From: Iamia majanohamensis
GTDB lineage: Bacteria > Actinomycetota > Acidimicrobiia > Acidimicrobiales > Iamiaceae
DNA length: 64,000 bases
Direction: 5' to 3'
Assembly (NCBI RefSeq): GCF_028532485.1
Contig: NZ_CP116942.1
Span: 1,922,001 to 1,986,000 of the forward strand
Positions 51,010-61,122 of the stretch are shown here, piece after piece. The notes beneath the pieces are model-generated. The model searched no databases, was not told the DNA's origin, and worked only from the letters and a program-made list of their open reading frames with translations. A program made the translations under genes and the position numbers. How positions within the stretch are numbered: position 1 is the first letter of the stretch; each line of letters begins with the position of its first letter.

Positions 51010-51107
51010 GCGCGCTCGGTGGGAGGACCTGGACGAGTCCTGTTTGGATCGTGCCGATGCGGTGACCCACGCGACGGACCGAAGGACGAGCCAGGAGCAC
51101 CGACAGA

Positions 51108-54100
51108 GTGGCCATAGCAACCGAGCCCGGGACGGATGCGATCTACTCGCTGGCCCACCGGTGGATCGCCGAGACGATGGAGACGCAGGCCTCGCTGGTC
51201 AGCGACGAGCATGTGTGGACTCCGGGGAATCTCGACGCGCTCTACCGACACTTCATCGAGCAGCCCGACCTGACGAAGAACAAGCCGTACATGGAGAAGC
51301 TGCGGGGCCAGCTCGAGGGGGCTCCGCCTGAGGTCGTCCAGCTGATGGCCGAGGTGCACGTGGTGCACTTCCTCATCATCTGGCCGGGCGCGATGTCGGG
51401 GGCGAAGAAGGTCGCCGACGTCGAGACGATCCTCTCGTGGATGCCGGTGCCACCGGCTCTTCCCGCTGATGTGCGCGAGGCGATGGGCTCAGGTCTCGTC
51501 AACCCAGGGCAGTGGGTCCTCACTCGTCGTGACCTGCACATCGCCTGGTTGATTCGGTTCTCGCAGCACTGGTTGTCCCTGCCGCCCACGGACCGCCAGG
51601 AGGCGATTCGCGATCCATGGGTCCTCAGAGCGATGGCATCTGAGGTCCCATCGGAGAGCGACTCGGCAGCGAGCCACGCCCTCCTGCACCTGGTTCACCC
51701 CGATACCTTCGAGAGGGTCACCTCCGACAACCACCGAGCGAAGATCCTCGCTCGGTTCGGGGATCCTGACTCCGACGACGATCTCGATCGCCAGCTGCTG
51801 GCCGCCCGGTCGGCGCTCGTGGCCACGTGGGGCGAGGACTTCGAATGGTACGACCCAGGCCTCCGCCCGCTCTGGGACAAGGACCTTCGCAAGTGGTCCA
51901 AGTTCCTCCGTTGGGCGGAGAGGCTTCACGCTCTGCCGACCTTCGACGAGGACGAGCGCGACTACAAGCTCGCTGTCGCCGCCGATGTGCAGCGTGCCAG
52001 GTCCGCGTTCGACGCCAGGGGCGACGACTGGTTCGCCCTCCTCACGTCCGCACTGAGCAGCAGCAACCTGCTGCTGTGGCGATCCCGTAGCGAGTTCCTC
52101 ACCTGGGGGGAGGGCGACCGAGAAGGGCTGATCCAGGCCCTGACGGCGATCTGGGGTGGCGAGTCCGACCCGGCCGACCGGCTGGCGACGTTCGTTGACG
52201 CACTGCCGGATGACGTCCTGACGACGCCGGGAGAGCAGCTCAACATCGGTTCCGTCCTGCTGATGGCCGATGGCGCCGAGCAGAACCCACCGGCGAAGGT
52301 CTCGGCCTTTCGACAGGCGTGGGCGCTGTCGGGCTGGAGCGGCCCCGGTCGCCAGGACGGGTCCGAGTCGGAGACCGTCTACGCCGCTGCCCTCACCTTC
52401 TGCGACGAGCTGGTTCGGAGCTCGGCGGACTGGCCCTATCCCCTGCGCGACCGACTCGATGCCCAGTCGGTGGTCTGGTACCTCGTGAAGGTGAGCAAGC
52501 GCCCGGAGGGGTGGTCCGAGGAGGACTGGGCGAGCTTCGAGAAGTTCGTGAGCGGTGTGGCGAGCGAGGATGAGGAGGGAGACGAGCCACCTGTGGACCC
52601 GGTCGGGCCGGGGCCCCACCTCCCGCCCGTCTCCTTCACTCCAGAGACCGATCGACGGCGGCAGCGGTACGCCCCGATCCAGGCCGCGTGGGCGGCCGAC
52701 GACGCCGCCCAGCGGGTGCACGGCGAGGAGGCCGCCCTCAGCGACGAGGTCAGGCCCATGGTCGCTGATCTCCTCGAAGGGCTGGCCGAGGACCCTGATG
52801 TGCAGCGCCTCATCACGGCCATGGGACAAGGTCCGTTCCCCAGGTTCATGCGCCGGGGCAGCCATCGCACGTTCCTCGCCCACGCCCGCAACCGGGCCGG
52901 TGAGTCCGGGGCTCAGCTCTCTGCGGTGGTGAGGGAGGCCTACACCGCGCCGACCGATCTCAAGGATGCTCGACGCCGCATCGCGCTGATCCACGGCGAG
53001 GTCCACTCCATCGATGGCGTCGGCGCCTCCCAGCGCGGCATGGTCCCGCTCGCAGTGTCGGCGTACTGGGCTCTTCAGGACCCGTCGAAGTGGCCTGCGC
53101 TGTGGGCGAGCACCGAGCAGCCGCTGCACCGGGTCGGGTGGCTCGAGCAGCAGGACGACCCCGCAGACCGCTACGAGGCCTACTACCGGTTGCTCACATC
53201 GCTCGACGACGACCTGCGGGCCCTTGTGCCTTGCATCTCGTGGTGGGGTGACGGGGGAGTGGTGGGGGTCGATCCACTCGCGGCGGAGCGGTGCCAGCAG
53301 AACGTCGCTCTCGCTCGGCAGTTCTATGACAACGACCGCCAGTACCCGGATCAGTCCGCTCAGACGACGGCGACCACCAACGCTCGGGCACTCGTGGGCG
53401 ACTTCGCCCTCGTCGCCCGGTCGCTTGCCGAGGTGGTCGCCGACGGCATCGGCCGCAAGGTGGCAGACGCTCCGCCACGACCGCGCTACGGATCCGACCG
53501 GCCGTTCCGCCACGACGGCTTTGCCGCCTGGCGGCTGGTCGAGGAGGAGACGCAGCCCTCTGTTCGCCTGTGGGCCGTGGGCGACCGGACGGTGGTCGGT
53601 CTTCACCCCGGCTACGGAGACGGTGACTGGATGGCGGAGTCCGCCAGCCGCATCCGAGGCCGTCTGCCTGAGGGGTTCGGCTTCTTCGACATCGTCACGG
53701 GACGCGGCCGCTACGACCTGGTTCCGCGCAACGGCCCCGATCCCCACGGCGAGTACCTGGTGGGTCGTGAGGTGCCGCCGGACGAGGTGATCGGATCCGC
53801 GGTCGCTGACACGATGCGTACGGCGACGGAGGCCCTTGCGCCGTTGGTCGACCTCCTCAAGCCTCCCTCTGAGACTCAAGACCGCGAGGACGTCGAGCAC
53901 CAAGACACCGACATCGATCACATCGAAGCTGCGGCCACCGAGCTCCTCATCGATCGCGAGGATCTCGACAAGATCGTCGACCTCATGGCCGACGAGTCAG
54001 GGCTACGTCAGGTCGTCTTCTACGGGCCGCCAGGCACGGGCAAGACCTTCGTCGCCCAGCGTCTCGCCCGCGCTCTCGCCGGGGAGAACGCCGATCGCTG

Positions 54101-54854
54101 GGGGGTCGTGCAGTTCCACCCGGCCACGTCCTACGAGGACTTCATCGAAGGTCTGCGGCCCAAGGTGGTCGAAGGCCAGGTCACCTACGAGCTGGTGGCG
54201 GGACCTCTCGTCCGCATGGCGGAGCGGGCGGCCGAGGACCCGGCGCACGACCACGTGCTCGTCATCGACGAGATCAACCGGGCCAACCTCCCCAAGGTCC
54301 TCGGCGAGATGCTCTTCCTGCTCGAGTATCGGTCCACCCCCGTGCAACCGCTCTACCGGGGCGGTGAGGTGTTCACCCTCCCGCCGAACCTGAAGATCAT
54401 CGGCACCATGAACACGGCGGACCGCTCCATCGCGCTGATCGACGCTGCCATGCGACGGCGTTTCCACTTCGTCGGGTTCTTCCCTCACCAGGAGCCGACC
54501 CGCTCGCTGTTGCGCCGGTGGCTCGAGGCCAACGGCCGTCCCGTCGAAGTGGCGGACTTTGTCGAGGCCGTCAACGAGGAGCTGGCGCCCTTGCTCGGCG
54601 AGCACCTCCTGCTCGGCCCCAGCTTCTTCATGAAGGAGGACCTGAGCGAGGGCGGCCTGCGACGGATCTGGGACCACAACGTCTTCCCCTTCCTTGAGGA
54701 CCAGCTGTGGGGTCGGGAGGCCGAGCTCGCCGAGTGGCGGTGGGAGGCCGTGAGGAGCCGTGTCAGGGCGACCATCGGGGCCGAGGGTGCGGCCGCCGAC
54801 CTCGACGGAGCGCCTGACGGGGCGGCGACAGAGGCGGCCGGTCAGAAGCCGTGA
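51108..54854 (+). CDS. mcrB: McrB-like AAA+ ATPase with long N-terminal region
   Basis: 1248 residues from GTG 51108 (AGGAG 12 nt upstream). The AAA+ module is at ~970-1215: Walker A GPPGTGKT (973-980, K979), Walker B VLVIDEINRAN (D1054, E1055) and the McrB-specific MNTADRS (1101-1107) that marks GTP-using motors, then DAAMRRRFHFV. The N-terminal ~960 residues are far longer than in E. coli McrB and include LLHLVHPDTFERVTSDNHRAKIL, a motif recurring in McrB-like family N-termini. DNA recognition probably lies there. The stop overlaps the mcrC start (GTGA). Confidence 0.9.
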   Translation: MAIATEPGTDAIYSLAHRWIAETMETQASLVSDEHVWTPGNLDALYRHFIEQPDLTKNKPYMEKLRGQLEGAPPEVVQLMAEVHVVHFLIIWPGAMSGAKKVADVETILSWMPVPPALPADVREAMGSGLVNPGQWVLTRRDLHIAWLIRFSQHWLSLPPTDRQEAIRDPWVLRAMASEVPSESDSAASHALLHLVHPDTFERVTSDNHRAKILARFGDPDSDDDLDRQLLAARSALVATWGEDFEWYDPGLRPLWDKDLRKWSKFLRWAERLHALPTFDEDERDYKLAVAADVQRARSAFDARGDDWFALLTSALSSSNLLLWRSRSEFLTWGEGDREGLIQALTAIWGGESDPADRLATFVDALPDDVLTTPGEQLNIGSVLLMADGAEQNPPAKVSAFRQAWALSGWSGPGRQDGSESETVYAAALTFCDELVRSSADWPYPLRDRLDAQSVVWYLVKVSKRPEGWSEEDWASFEKFVSGVASEDEEGDEPPVDPVGPGPHLPPVSFTPETDRRRQRYAPIQAAWAADDAAQRVHGEEAALSDEVRPMVADLLEGLAEDPDVQRLITAMGQGPFPRFMRRGSHRTFLAHARNRAGESGAQLSAVVREAYTAPTDLKDARRRIALIHGEVHSIDGVGASQRGMVPLAVSAYWALQDPSKWPALWASTEQPLHRVGWLEQQDDPADRYEAYYRLLTSLDDDLRALVPCISWWGDGGVVGVDPLAAERCQQNVALARQFYDNDRQYPDQSAQTTATTNARALVGDFALVARSLAEVVADGIGRKVADAPPRPRYGSDRPFRHDGFAAWRLVEEETQPSVRLWAVGDRTVVGLHPGYGDGDWMAESASRIRGRLPEGFGFFDIVTGRGRYDLVPRNGPDPHGEYLVGREVPPDEVIGSAVADTMRTATEALAPLVDLLKPPSETQDREDVEHQDTDIDHIEAAATELLIDREDLDKIVDLMADESGLRQVVFYGPPGTGKTFVAQRLARALAGENADRWGVVQFHPATSYEDFIEGLRPKVVEGQVTYELVAGPLVRMAERAAEDPAHDHVLVIDEINRANLPKVLGEMLFLLEYRSTPVQPLYRGGEVFTLPPNLKIIGTMNTADRSIALIDAAMRRRFHFVGFFPHQEPTRSLLRRWLEANGRPVEVADFVEAVNEELAPLLGEHLLLGPSFFMKEDLSEGGLRRIWDHNVFPFLEDQLWGREAELAEWRWEAVRSRVRATIGAEGAAADLDGAPDGAATEAAGQKP

Positions 54855-56140
54855 GTCCCGTCGTAGACCTGGTCAAGGTCGCTCCCGGTGCCCGAAAGGC
54901 AGACGGGCGCAACGTCGATGACGACCCACCAACGGTCGTCGTCGACGAGTACAAGGCGGTCGAGGTCCCCCTCGAGCGAGACACGGCCGAGCGCATCCGT
55001 CGCATCGTTGGTCGTCGTCTGACGGTCCGCCCTACGGACTGCCCGGGCCACTGGCGCATCGAGGCCGGCTCGCACGTCGGCACCGTCGTGGCGCCTGGGT
55101 TGAGGCTTCTCGTCCGCCCAAAGGTGCGGGCCGCCAACCTCTTCCACCTCCTTGGCGTGGAAGGCGCAGGCGTCCGCTTCGAAAGAGCTGCCTTCGACTA
55201 TGCGCGTAGCCCCGACCTGCTCCCCGCCGTCGGAGGCTTCTACCAGCGGGCCCTGGAGGCGACGCTCGCCCGTGGGCTGACTCGCCGCTACCTCGAGCAG
55301 GAGGAGCGACTGAGCGCCGTCCGTGGGCGGATCGACGTCGCCGCGCAGATGCGGCGACCGGGACTGCCGATCCCGATCGCGTGTCGATTCGATGAGCACA
55401 GCGCCGACACGCCTCTCAACCGCATCGTCCGCGAGGCGGCGCTCCGCCTGATGCGGCTACCGGGCGTCCCCTCCGACACCCGACGAGGGTTGGCGTCGAT
55501 GGTTGTCCAACTCGACGAGGTGGGTGCCTTCCGGGAGAGCGACCGCGCTCGACCGATCACCCTGACCCGCCTCGACGAGCACTACCGGCACTCGCTGCGA
55601 CTGGCGGAGGTGGTGCTCGACGCGACATCGATCCGCAACGACCCGGCCGACAGCAGCGGCGCTGCTGCCTCGGCGTTCCTGGTGAACATGAACACCCTCT
55701 ACGAGCGGTTCGTCGAGCAGGGGCTGCGACGCGCCCTACGGGGGCACCTCGATGTCGACGGCCAGCGAACCATCAACCTCGATGTCGATCAGAAGGTCCG
55801 CATCAGACCGGATCTGGTCTTCCGGCGTGGGACGAGGGACGTGTTCGTCGGCGACGCCAAGTACAAGCTGGCCGACTCCGGGGTGGGCCGAGACGCCGAC
55901 TACTACCAGCTCCTCGCCTACACGACGGCGCTCGATGTTGCCGAGGGCGTCCTCGTCTACTGCCATGCCGGCGACGCGCCGCTGGCGGGCGAGGTCGTTG
56001 TCCGCTACGCCGGCAAGCGCCTCTGGACGAGGTGCATCAGCCTTGCTGGAGCCCCCGAGGAGGTCGACGCCGAGCTCGATGATGTTGGCGCCTGGATCTT
56101 GGAAAAAGCAACTGGACGTTCGCGGATGGCCGGGGTGTGA
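54851..56140 (+). CDS. mcrC: McrC-like nuclease subunit
   Basis: 429 residues from GTG 54851, coupled to mcrB by GTGA. The N-terminal half has LVRPKVRAANLFHLLG and LEATLARGLTRRYLEQEERLSAVRGRI, as in McrC. The nuclease core is RIRPDLVF (D321) then FVGDAKYKL (D335, K337), a PD-(D/E)XK site with Asp in place of Glu, as in McrC itself. McrC binds the McrB hexamer, stimulates its GTPase and cleaves DNA, classically at methylated sites. All key residues are intact. Base composition is lower in GC than in the left part of the window. Confidence 0.93.
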   Translation: MSPVVDLVKVAPGARKADGRNVDDDPPTVVVDEYKAVEVPLERDTAERIRRIVGRRLTVRPTDCPGHWRIEAGSHVGTVVAPGLRLLVRPKVRAANLFHLLGVEGAGVRFERAAFDYARSPDLLPAVGGFYQRALEATLARGLTRRYLEQEERLSAVRGRIDVAAQMRRPGLPIPIACRFDEHSADTPLNRIVREAALRLMRLPGVPSDTRRGLASMVVQLDEVGAFRESDRARPITLTRLDEHYRHSLRLAEVVLDATSIRNDPADSSGAAASAFLVNMNTLYERFVEQGLRRALRGHLDVDGQRTINLDVDQKVRIRPDLVFRRGTRDVFVGDAKYKLADSGVGRDADYYQLLAYTTALDVAEGVLVYCHAGDAPLAGEVVVRYAGKRLWTRCISLAGAPEEVDAELDDVGAWILEKATGRSRMAGV

Positions 56141-56333
56141 GGGTCCTGGCGCGTTGCGGGCGCCGCACGAACTTGGCGATGTATGACGCCGTCGAGTCCG
56201 AGGTGCAGCTGCTGTGTTGGGACCGCCGCGCAGCTCGAGACCACAGACGGTACGGCGACCCCGGCCTACGGCCTACGCTCGCGCTGGCGACAGGGACGGG
56301 GTTGGCGATCGTGGATCAGGGCTGGCTTGCGAA

Positions 56334-59237
56334 GTGACGGGGCTGACCGACCACCAGGCAGCACTGTTCGCCCGGGAACTGCAACGGCGTTGCCCCAGTG
56401 GCGAAACCGGTCGCATCGGCACCGCCCTCCTTGATGCACAGGTCGACCTGAACCCCCACCAGGTCGATGCGGCCCTGTTCGCCTTCCAGTCCCCACTCTC
56501 GAAGGGCGTCATCCTGGCCGATGAGGTCGGCCTCGGGAAGACGATCGAAGCCGGGCTGGTCCTCACCCAGCGCTGGGCGGAGGGCCGCCGCCGGGTCCTC
56601 GTCGTCGCTCCGGCCAGCCTGCGCAAGCAGTGGGCCCAGGAGCTGGCTGACAAGTTCTACCTGCCGTCGACGATCCTCGAGGCCAAGTCGTTCTCAGCCG
56701 CGGTCAAGGCCGGTGCTCGCAACGCCTTCGTTCGGCCGACCGACAACCCGGCTGTCGTCATCTGCTCGTACCAGTTCGCAGCCCGGCATTCCGACGATCT
56801 GGCCGCCGCTCGCTGGGACCTGGCCATCCTCGACGAGGCCCACCGGCTCCGGAACGTGTGGAAGTCGGGCGCCAAGATCGCCACCGCCATCCGCGCCGCC
56901 CTGGCGACGACGCCAAAGCTGCTGCTCACGGCGACGCCTCTCCAGAACTCGCTGATGGAGCTCTACGGCCTGGTCAGCATCATCGACGAGAACCACTTCG
57001 GCGACGCCAAGAGCTTCAAGGCCCAGTACGCCCGGCTGGTCGACCTGGGGCGTTTCGACGAGCTGAAGGCCCGGCTGGAACCGGTCTGCCACCGCACCCT
57101 GAGGCGTCAGGTCGTCGAGTATGTGAGCTACACCAACCGGGTTCCGCTCACCCAGGAGTTCCAGCCCTCGGACGGTGAGCAGGCCCTGTACGACATGGTG
57201 TCGGACTACCTGCGGCGCCCCGAGCTATACGCCCTGCCGTCCGGCCAACGCTCGCTGATGGTCCTGGTGATGCGCAAGCTGCTGGCGTCGTCCACCTTCG
57301 CCATCGCCGGTGCCCTCGGGACCCTTGCCGGGAAGCTCCGGTCCGCCCTCCGAGCTGACGACGACGCCCGGTCCCGCCTGGCCGCCACCGTCGACGAGGA
57401 GCTGGCCGACGACTACGAGGACCTGCCCGCCCAGGCCGAGGAGTGGTCCGATCCGCCACCCGATGAAGACCAAGAAGAGCTGGATCGTCCCCTCACCGAG
57501 GAGGAGAGGGCGGCGTTGGTCGCCGAGATTGACGAGCTGACCGGATTCCGTGATCTGGCCACATCGATCACCGAGAACGCCAGGGGCCTCGCCCTGCTCT
57601 CAGCCCTTCAGACCGGCTTCACCAAGGCAAGGGTGCTGGGCGCAGCCGACAAGGCCGTGATCTTCACCGAGTCCCGGCGCACCCAGGACTACCTGGTCGG
57701 TCTCCTATCCCGGTCGGGCTACGAGGGACGCATCGTCCTCTTCAACGGCTCCAACAGCGACCCCGAGTCGAGGGCGATCTACCGGGAATGGAAGGAGCGC
57801 CACCAGGGGACGAGCCGCATCACGGGCTCACCCACCGCCGACATGCGGGCCGCCCTGGTCGAGCGCTTCCGCGACCATGGGACTGTCATGATCGCCACAG
57901 AGGCGGCGGCCGAGGGGATCAACCTCCAGTTCTGCTCCATGGTCGTCAACTACGACCTGCCGTGGAACCCGCAGCGCATCGAGCAGCGCATCGGCCGGTG
58001 CCACCGCTACGGCCAGAAGCACGACGTGGTGGTCGTCAACTTCCTCAACCGCCGCAACGCGGCCGACGTCCGCGTGTTCGAGCTCCTCCATGAGAAGTTG
58101 CGCCTGTTCTCCGGCGTGTTCGGCGCCAGCGACGACGTGCTCGGCGCCATCGAGTCCGGTGTCGACATCGAACGCCGGATCGTCGACATCTATCAGGACT
58201 GTCGGACCAGTGACGAGATCGACGCCCAGTTCACCCAGCTCCAGCTTGACCTCGATCAGCAGATCAGCGCGACCATGGAGGACACACGGTCCAAGCTGCT
58301 GGAGCACTTCGATGCCGAGGTCCACGACCGGCTGAGGGTGAGCCTGAGCGAGAGCACCGAGGTCATCGACCGGTCCTCCGACGTGCTGTGGCGCATCACT
58401 GAGCACGTGCTGGCCGGACACGCGACCATCGACCCGGCGACGCGGTCGTTCGCCCTGGCCGAGGCGCCACCGTTTGCGCCCGCCACCGCCCCTGGCCGGT
58501 ACCGGCTCACCCGGGAGGACGGCGCTGGTGCCATGCGCTATCGGTCCCAGCACCCCCTTGCCCTCGCCGTGGTCGACCGGGCGGCAGTCCTTCCTTGCCC
58601 CTCCGCCGAGCTCTGCTTCGACTACTCGGGCTGGCCGGTCCGCTCGCAGGCCCTTGCTCCCCTAGTCGGCACGTCGGGCATCGTCATCGCCGACCACCTT
58701 CGGCTGGCGGGCGAGGAACCGGAGGACCACCTGGTGATCTTGGCCGTCACCGACGACGGCACGACCTTGGACCCCGAGGCGGGCCGCCGGCTTCTCGACG
58801 TACCCGCCAGGGTCGAGCGCGAGGCCGCGATCGACATTCCGGACACCGTGATCGAGTTGGCCGCGCATCGTCTCGATGCCCTGCTCGATGCCATCAGCGG
58901 CCGCCAGGGCGCCTGGTTCGAGGAAGAGATGGACAAGCTCGACCGCTGGGCTGACGACAAGCGGACCGGACTCAAGGCCGACCTCAAGGCCCACGACGAT
59001 GTCCTCAAGGAGTTCAAGCGCGAGGCCCGCCAGGCGCCGAGCCTGCCCGACAAGCTGGCCATCCAGCGCAAGATCCGCAAGGTCGAGGTCACCCGCAACG
59101 AGGCGTGGCGGGCCTACGACGACGAGGCCCGCACCGTCGAGGAGGCCAAGGAGGCGCTCATCGACGACGTCGAGCGCCGCCTTGCGGTGGACCCGACGGT
59201 CGAGCGCCTCTGGACCATCCGCTTCACCATTAGCTGA
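56334..59237 (+). CDS. SNF2-family helicase
   Basis: 967 residues from GTG 56334, chosen as the last start before the conserved TDHQAALFARELQRR; no ribosome binding site is evident. Motif I DEVGLGKT (K69), motif Ia VLVVAPASLRKQW, motif II DEAH (167-170), motif III LLTATPLQN, and C-terminal motifs AVIFTESRRTQDYL, EAAAEGINLQF and QRIGRCHRYGQ (551-561) identify an SNF2/RapA-like translocase. The end is a coiled coil rich in Asp/Lys (~850-950). It sits between mcrC (193-nt gap) and mod (18-nt gap), so it goes with the type III genes more than with McrBC. Its role there is unknown; DNA translocation is inferred. Confidence 0.92.
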   Translation: MTGLTDHQAALFARELQRRCPSGETGRIGTALLDAQVDLNPHQVDAALFAFQSPLSKGVILADEVGLGKTIEAGLVLTQRWAEGRRRVLVVAPASLRKQWAQELADKFYLPSTILEAKSFSAAVKAGARNAFVRPTDNPAVVICSYQFAARHSDDLAAARWDLAILDEAHRLRNVWKSGAKIATAIRAALATTPKLLLTATPLQNSLMELYGLVSIIDENHFGDAKSFKAQYARLVDLGRFDELKARLEPVCHRTLRRQVVEYVSYTNRVPLTQEFQPSDGEQALYDMVSDYLRRPELYALPSGQRSLMVLVMRKLLASSTFAIAGALGTLAGKLRSALRADDDARSRLAATVDEELADDYEDLPAQAEEWSDPPPDEDQEELDRPLTEEERAALVAEIDELTGFRDLATSITENARGLALLSALQTGFTKARVLGAADKAVIFTESRRTQDYLVGLLSRSGYEGRIVLFNGSNSDPESRAIYREWKERHQGTSRITGSPTADMRAALVERFRDHGTVMIATEAAAEGINLQFCSMVVNYDLPWNPQRIEQRIGRCHRYGQKHDVVVVNFLNRRNAADVRVFELLHEKLRLFSGVFGASDDVLGAIESGVDIERRIVDIYQDCRTSDEIDAQFTQLQLDLDQQISATMEDTRSKLLEHFDAEVHDRLRVSLSESTEVIDRSSDVLWRITEHVLAGHATIDPATRSFALAEAPPFAPATAPGRYRLTREDGAGAMRYRSQHPLALAVVDRAAVLPCPSAELCFDYSGWPVRSQALAPLVGTSGIVIADHLRLAGEEPEDHLVILAVTDDGTTLDPEAGRRLLDVPARVEREAAIDIPDTVIELAAHRLDALLDAISGRQGAWFEEEMDKLDRWADDKRTGLKADLKAHDDVLKEFKREARQAPSLPDKLAIQRKIRKVEVTRNEAWRAYDDEARTVEEAKEALIDDVERRLAVDPTVERLWTIRFTIS

Positions 59238-59255
59238 TCGCCGAAGGAGAGAGTC

Positions 59256-61121
59256 ATGACCGACACCGAGGACCCGACCATCGACCGACTGGACCTGGCT
59301 ACGGATCGCCCGGCCGACGAGCGGCTGGCTGCGCTTCGGGGGCTGTTCCCCGAGGCGGTGACCGAGTCGGGCGTCGACGTCGACGCCCTGCGCCGCTCGC
59401 TGGGCGAGGAGGTCGACCCCGGGCTCGAGCGGTTCGGCCTGACCTGGCCAGGCAAGGCCGAGTGCATGAGGGTCATCCAGACGCCATCGCTCGGGACCCT
59501 GGTGCCGATGCCAGAGGCGTCGGTCGACGGTGACACGACCGGAAACGTGATCATCGAGGGCGAGAACCTCGAAGTGCTGAAGTTGCTCCAGCGCGCCTAC
59601 CACGGGCGGGTCAAGCTGATCTACATCGACCCGCCGTACAACACAGGCAAGGAGTTCATCTACCCCGACAACTTCAAGGAGGGCTTGGCTGACTACCTCC
59701 GTTACTCTGGTCAGGTCGACGACGAGGGCCTCAAGCTCCAGGCGAACACCGAGACCGACGGGCGCTACCACTCCAAGTGGCTCTCGATGATGTACCCCAG
59801 ACTCTTCCTAGCGCGAAATCTCCTGCATGAGTTTGGCTTCATCGCTGTTTCGATTGGAAATCAGGAGTTGAGCAACGCCCAACTGCTAATGAACGAGGTC
59901 TTCGGAGAGGAGAACTTCGTAGCGCTTCTTGTTCGCCGGGCAATGCACACGGTCCGAAACTCGAGCAAAGACTTTAATCACCATGCGGACTATGTATTGG
60001 TCTATGCACGCTCAAAGGCCTACTATGAGTCAGATCCCTCGCGCTACCTTCGTGAGGTCGTCGACAAGGGCGATAGTTATCCGAGAGATGACGGTGATGG
60101 GCGTGGTCCGTACAAACTGGATCCCCTTGTAGCCAGGAACTACAATCGACCCTATACATTTGAGTTCTCTAATGGCGTAACCTGGTCTGCGCCCCAGGGG
60201 TCATTTCCTCGCTATAGCCAAGATTCCTTGGCCCGGATGGAGGCTGACGGCAGGATCGTATTCGGTGGAAAGAACCCAATGGCCAAGCGCTATCTCCGGG
60301 AAGTTCAGGAAGGCCGGCCACCCGATACAATTCTCAACCCACAGCGGGTTGGATTCAACAGCGATGGAACGCGTCAGTTGCATGAATGCCTCAGTGAGGA
60401 TAAGGCGTTTCCACAGCCCAAACCAGTTGAGCTCATTCAGTATCTGATTGAGTTGATGGGAGATCCAGGCGCTCTCGTCGTTGACTTCTTCGCCGGTTCG
60501 GGGTCGACCGGTCATGCCGTGATGGCGGCGAACGCCGAGGACGGTGGAAGCCGTCGGTTCATCCTCGTGCAGCTGCCAGAGTCGGTCGAGAGCGATCGCT
60601 TCGACACCATTGCTGATATCACCCGGGCCCGGGTCAAGGCGGCGGGGGAGCGGCTGGAGGCGGACGAGCAATCGCTCCTCCCAGGGCCGCTCGACGTGGG
60701 TTTTCGTGCGCTGCGTCTCGAGCGGTCGAACTTCAAGGTTTGGGACTCGTCGACCTCGGATGCGGACGGTGTGTCCGAGCGGCTGGACATGGCGATCGAC
60801 CACATCGCTCCAGACGCCACCGACAAAGCGCTCCTGACGGAGATCACGCTGAAGTCTGGGTTCCCCCTCGCCACACGGGTCGAGGACGTCGACCTGGCCG
60901 GGCTAACCGGGTACTCAGTGGCCGATGGTGCCCTGCTCGTCTGCCTAGCCCGCCAGCTCACCATCGAGGCTGTGGAGGCCATGGTCGAGCGGGGACCGGA
61001 CCGCATCGTTCTGCTCGACGCCGGCTTCGGCGGCAGCGACGAGCTCAAGGTCAACGCCCTACAGACCGTCCGGGCCAGGCCAGGTGCTGGCGGGGAAACC
61101 ATCGCCCTCCAGGTGGTGTGA
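59256..61121 (+). CDS. mod: Type III DNA N6-adenine methyltransferase (Mod)
   Basis: 621 residues from ATG 59256, with GGAGAG upstream. Motif order is that of beta-class enzymes: DPPYNTG at 125-131 first, then the target recognition region, then FAGSGST (D410; 412-418). The N-terminal ~70 residues are an extra helical region, and the C-terminal ~150 residues follow the type III pattern. Mod methylates adenine and supplies sequence specificity to Res. Bases ~59,800-60,480, between the two catalytic motifs, drop to about 53% GC by hand count, against ~63-75% outside, and use A/T-ending codons unlike the rest. Confidence 0.94.
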   Translation: MTDTEDPTIDRLDLATDRPADERLAALRGLFPEAVTESGVDVDALRRSLGEEVDPGLERFGLTWPGKAECMRVIQTPSLGTLVPMPEASVDGDTTGNVIIEGENLEVLKLLQRAYHGRVKLIYIDPPYNTGKEFIYPDNFKEGLADYLRYSGQVDDEGLKLQANTETDGRYHSKWLSMMYPRLFLARNLLHEFGFIAVSIGNQELSNAQLLMNEVFGEENFVALLVRRAMHTVRNSSKDFNHHADYVLVYARSKAYYESDPSRYLREVVDKGDSYPRDDGDGRGPYKLDPLVARNYNRPYTFEFSNGVTWSAPQGSFPRYSQDSLARMEADGRIVFGGKNPMAKRYLREVQEGRPPDTILNPQRVGFNSDGTRQLHECLSEDKAFPQPKPVELIQYLIELMGDPGALVVDFFAGSGSTGHAVMAANAEDGGSRRFILVQLPESVESDRFDTIADITRARVKAAGERLEADEQSLLPGPLDVGFRALRLERSNFKVWDSSTSDADGVSERLDMAIDHIAPDATDKALLTEITLKSGFPLATRVEDVDLAGLTGYSVADGALLVCLARQLTIEAVEAMVERGPDRIVLLDAGFGGSDELKVNALQTVRARPGAGGETIALQVV

Positions 61122-61122
61122 C

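Noticed and set aside
56137-56337. 66-codon ORF between mcrC and the SNF2 helicase
   Set aside because: No ribosome binding site or leaderless box, no recognisable motif, and it overlaps both neighbours slightly. I treat the 193 nt as a spacer that may hold a promoter.
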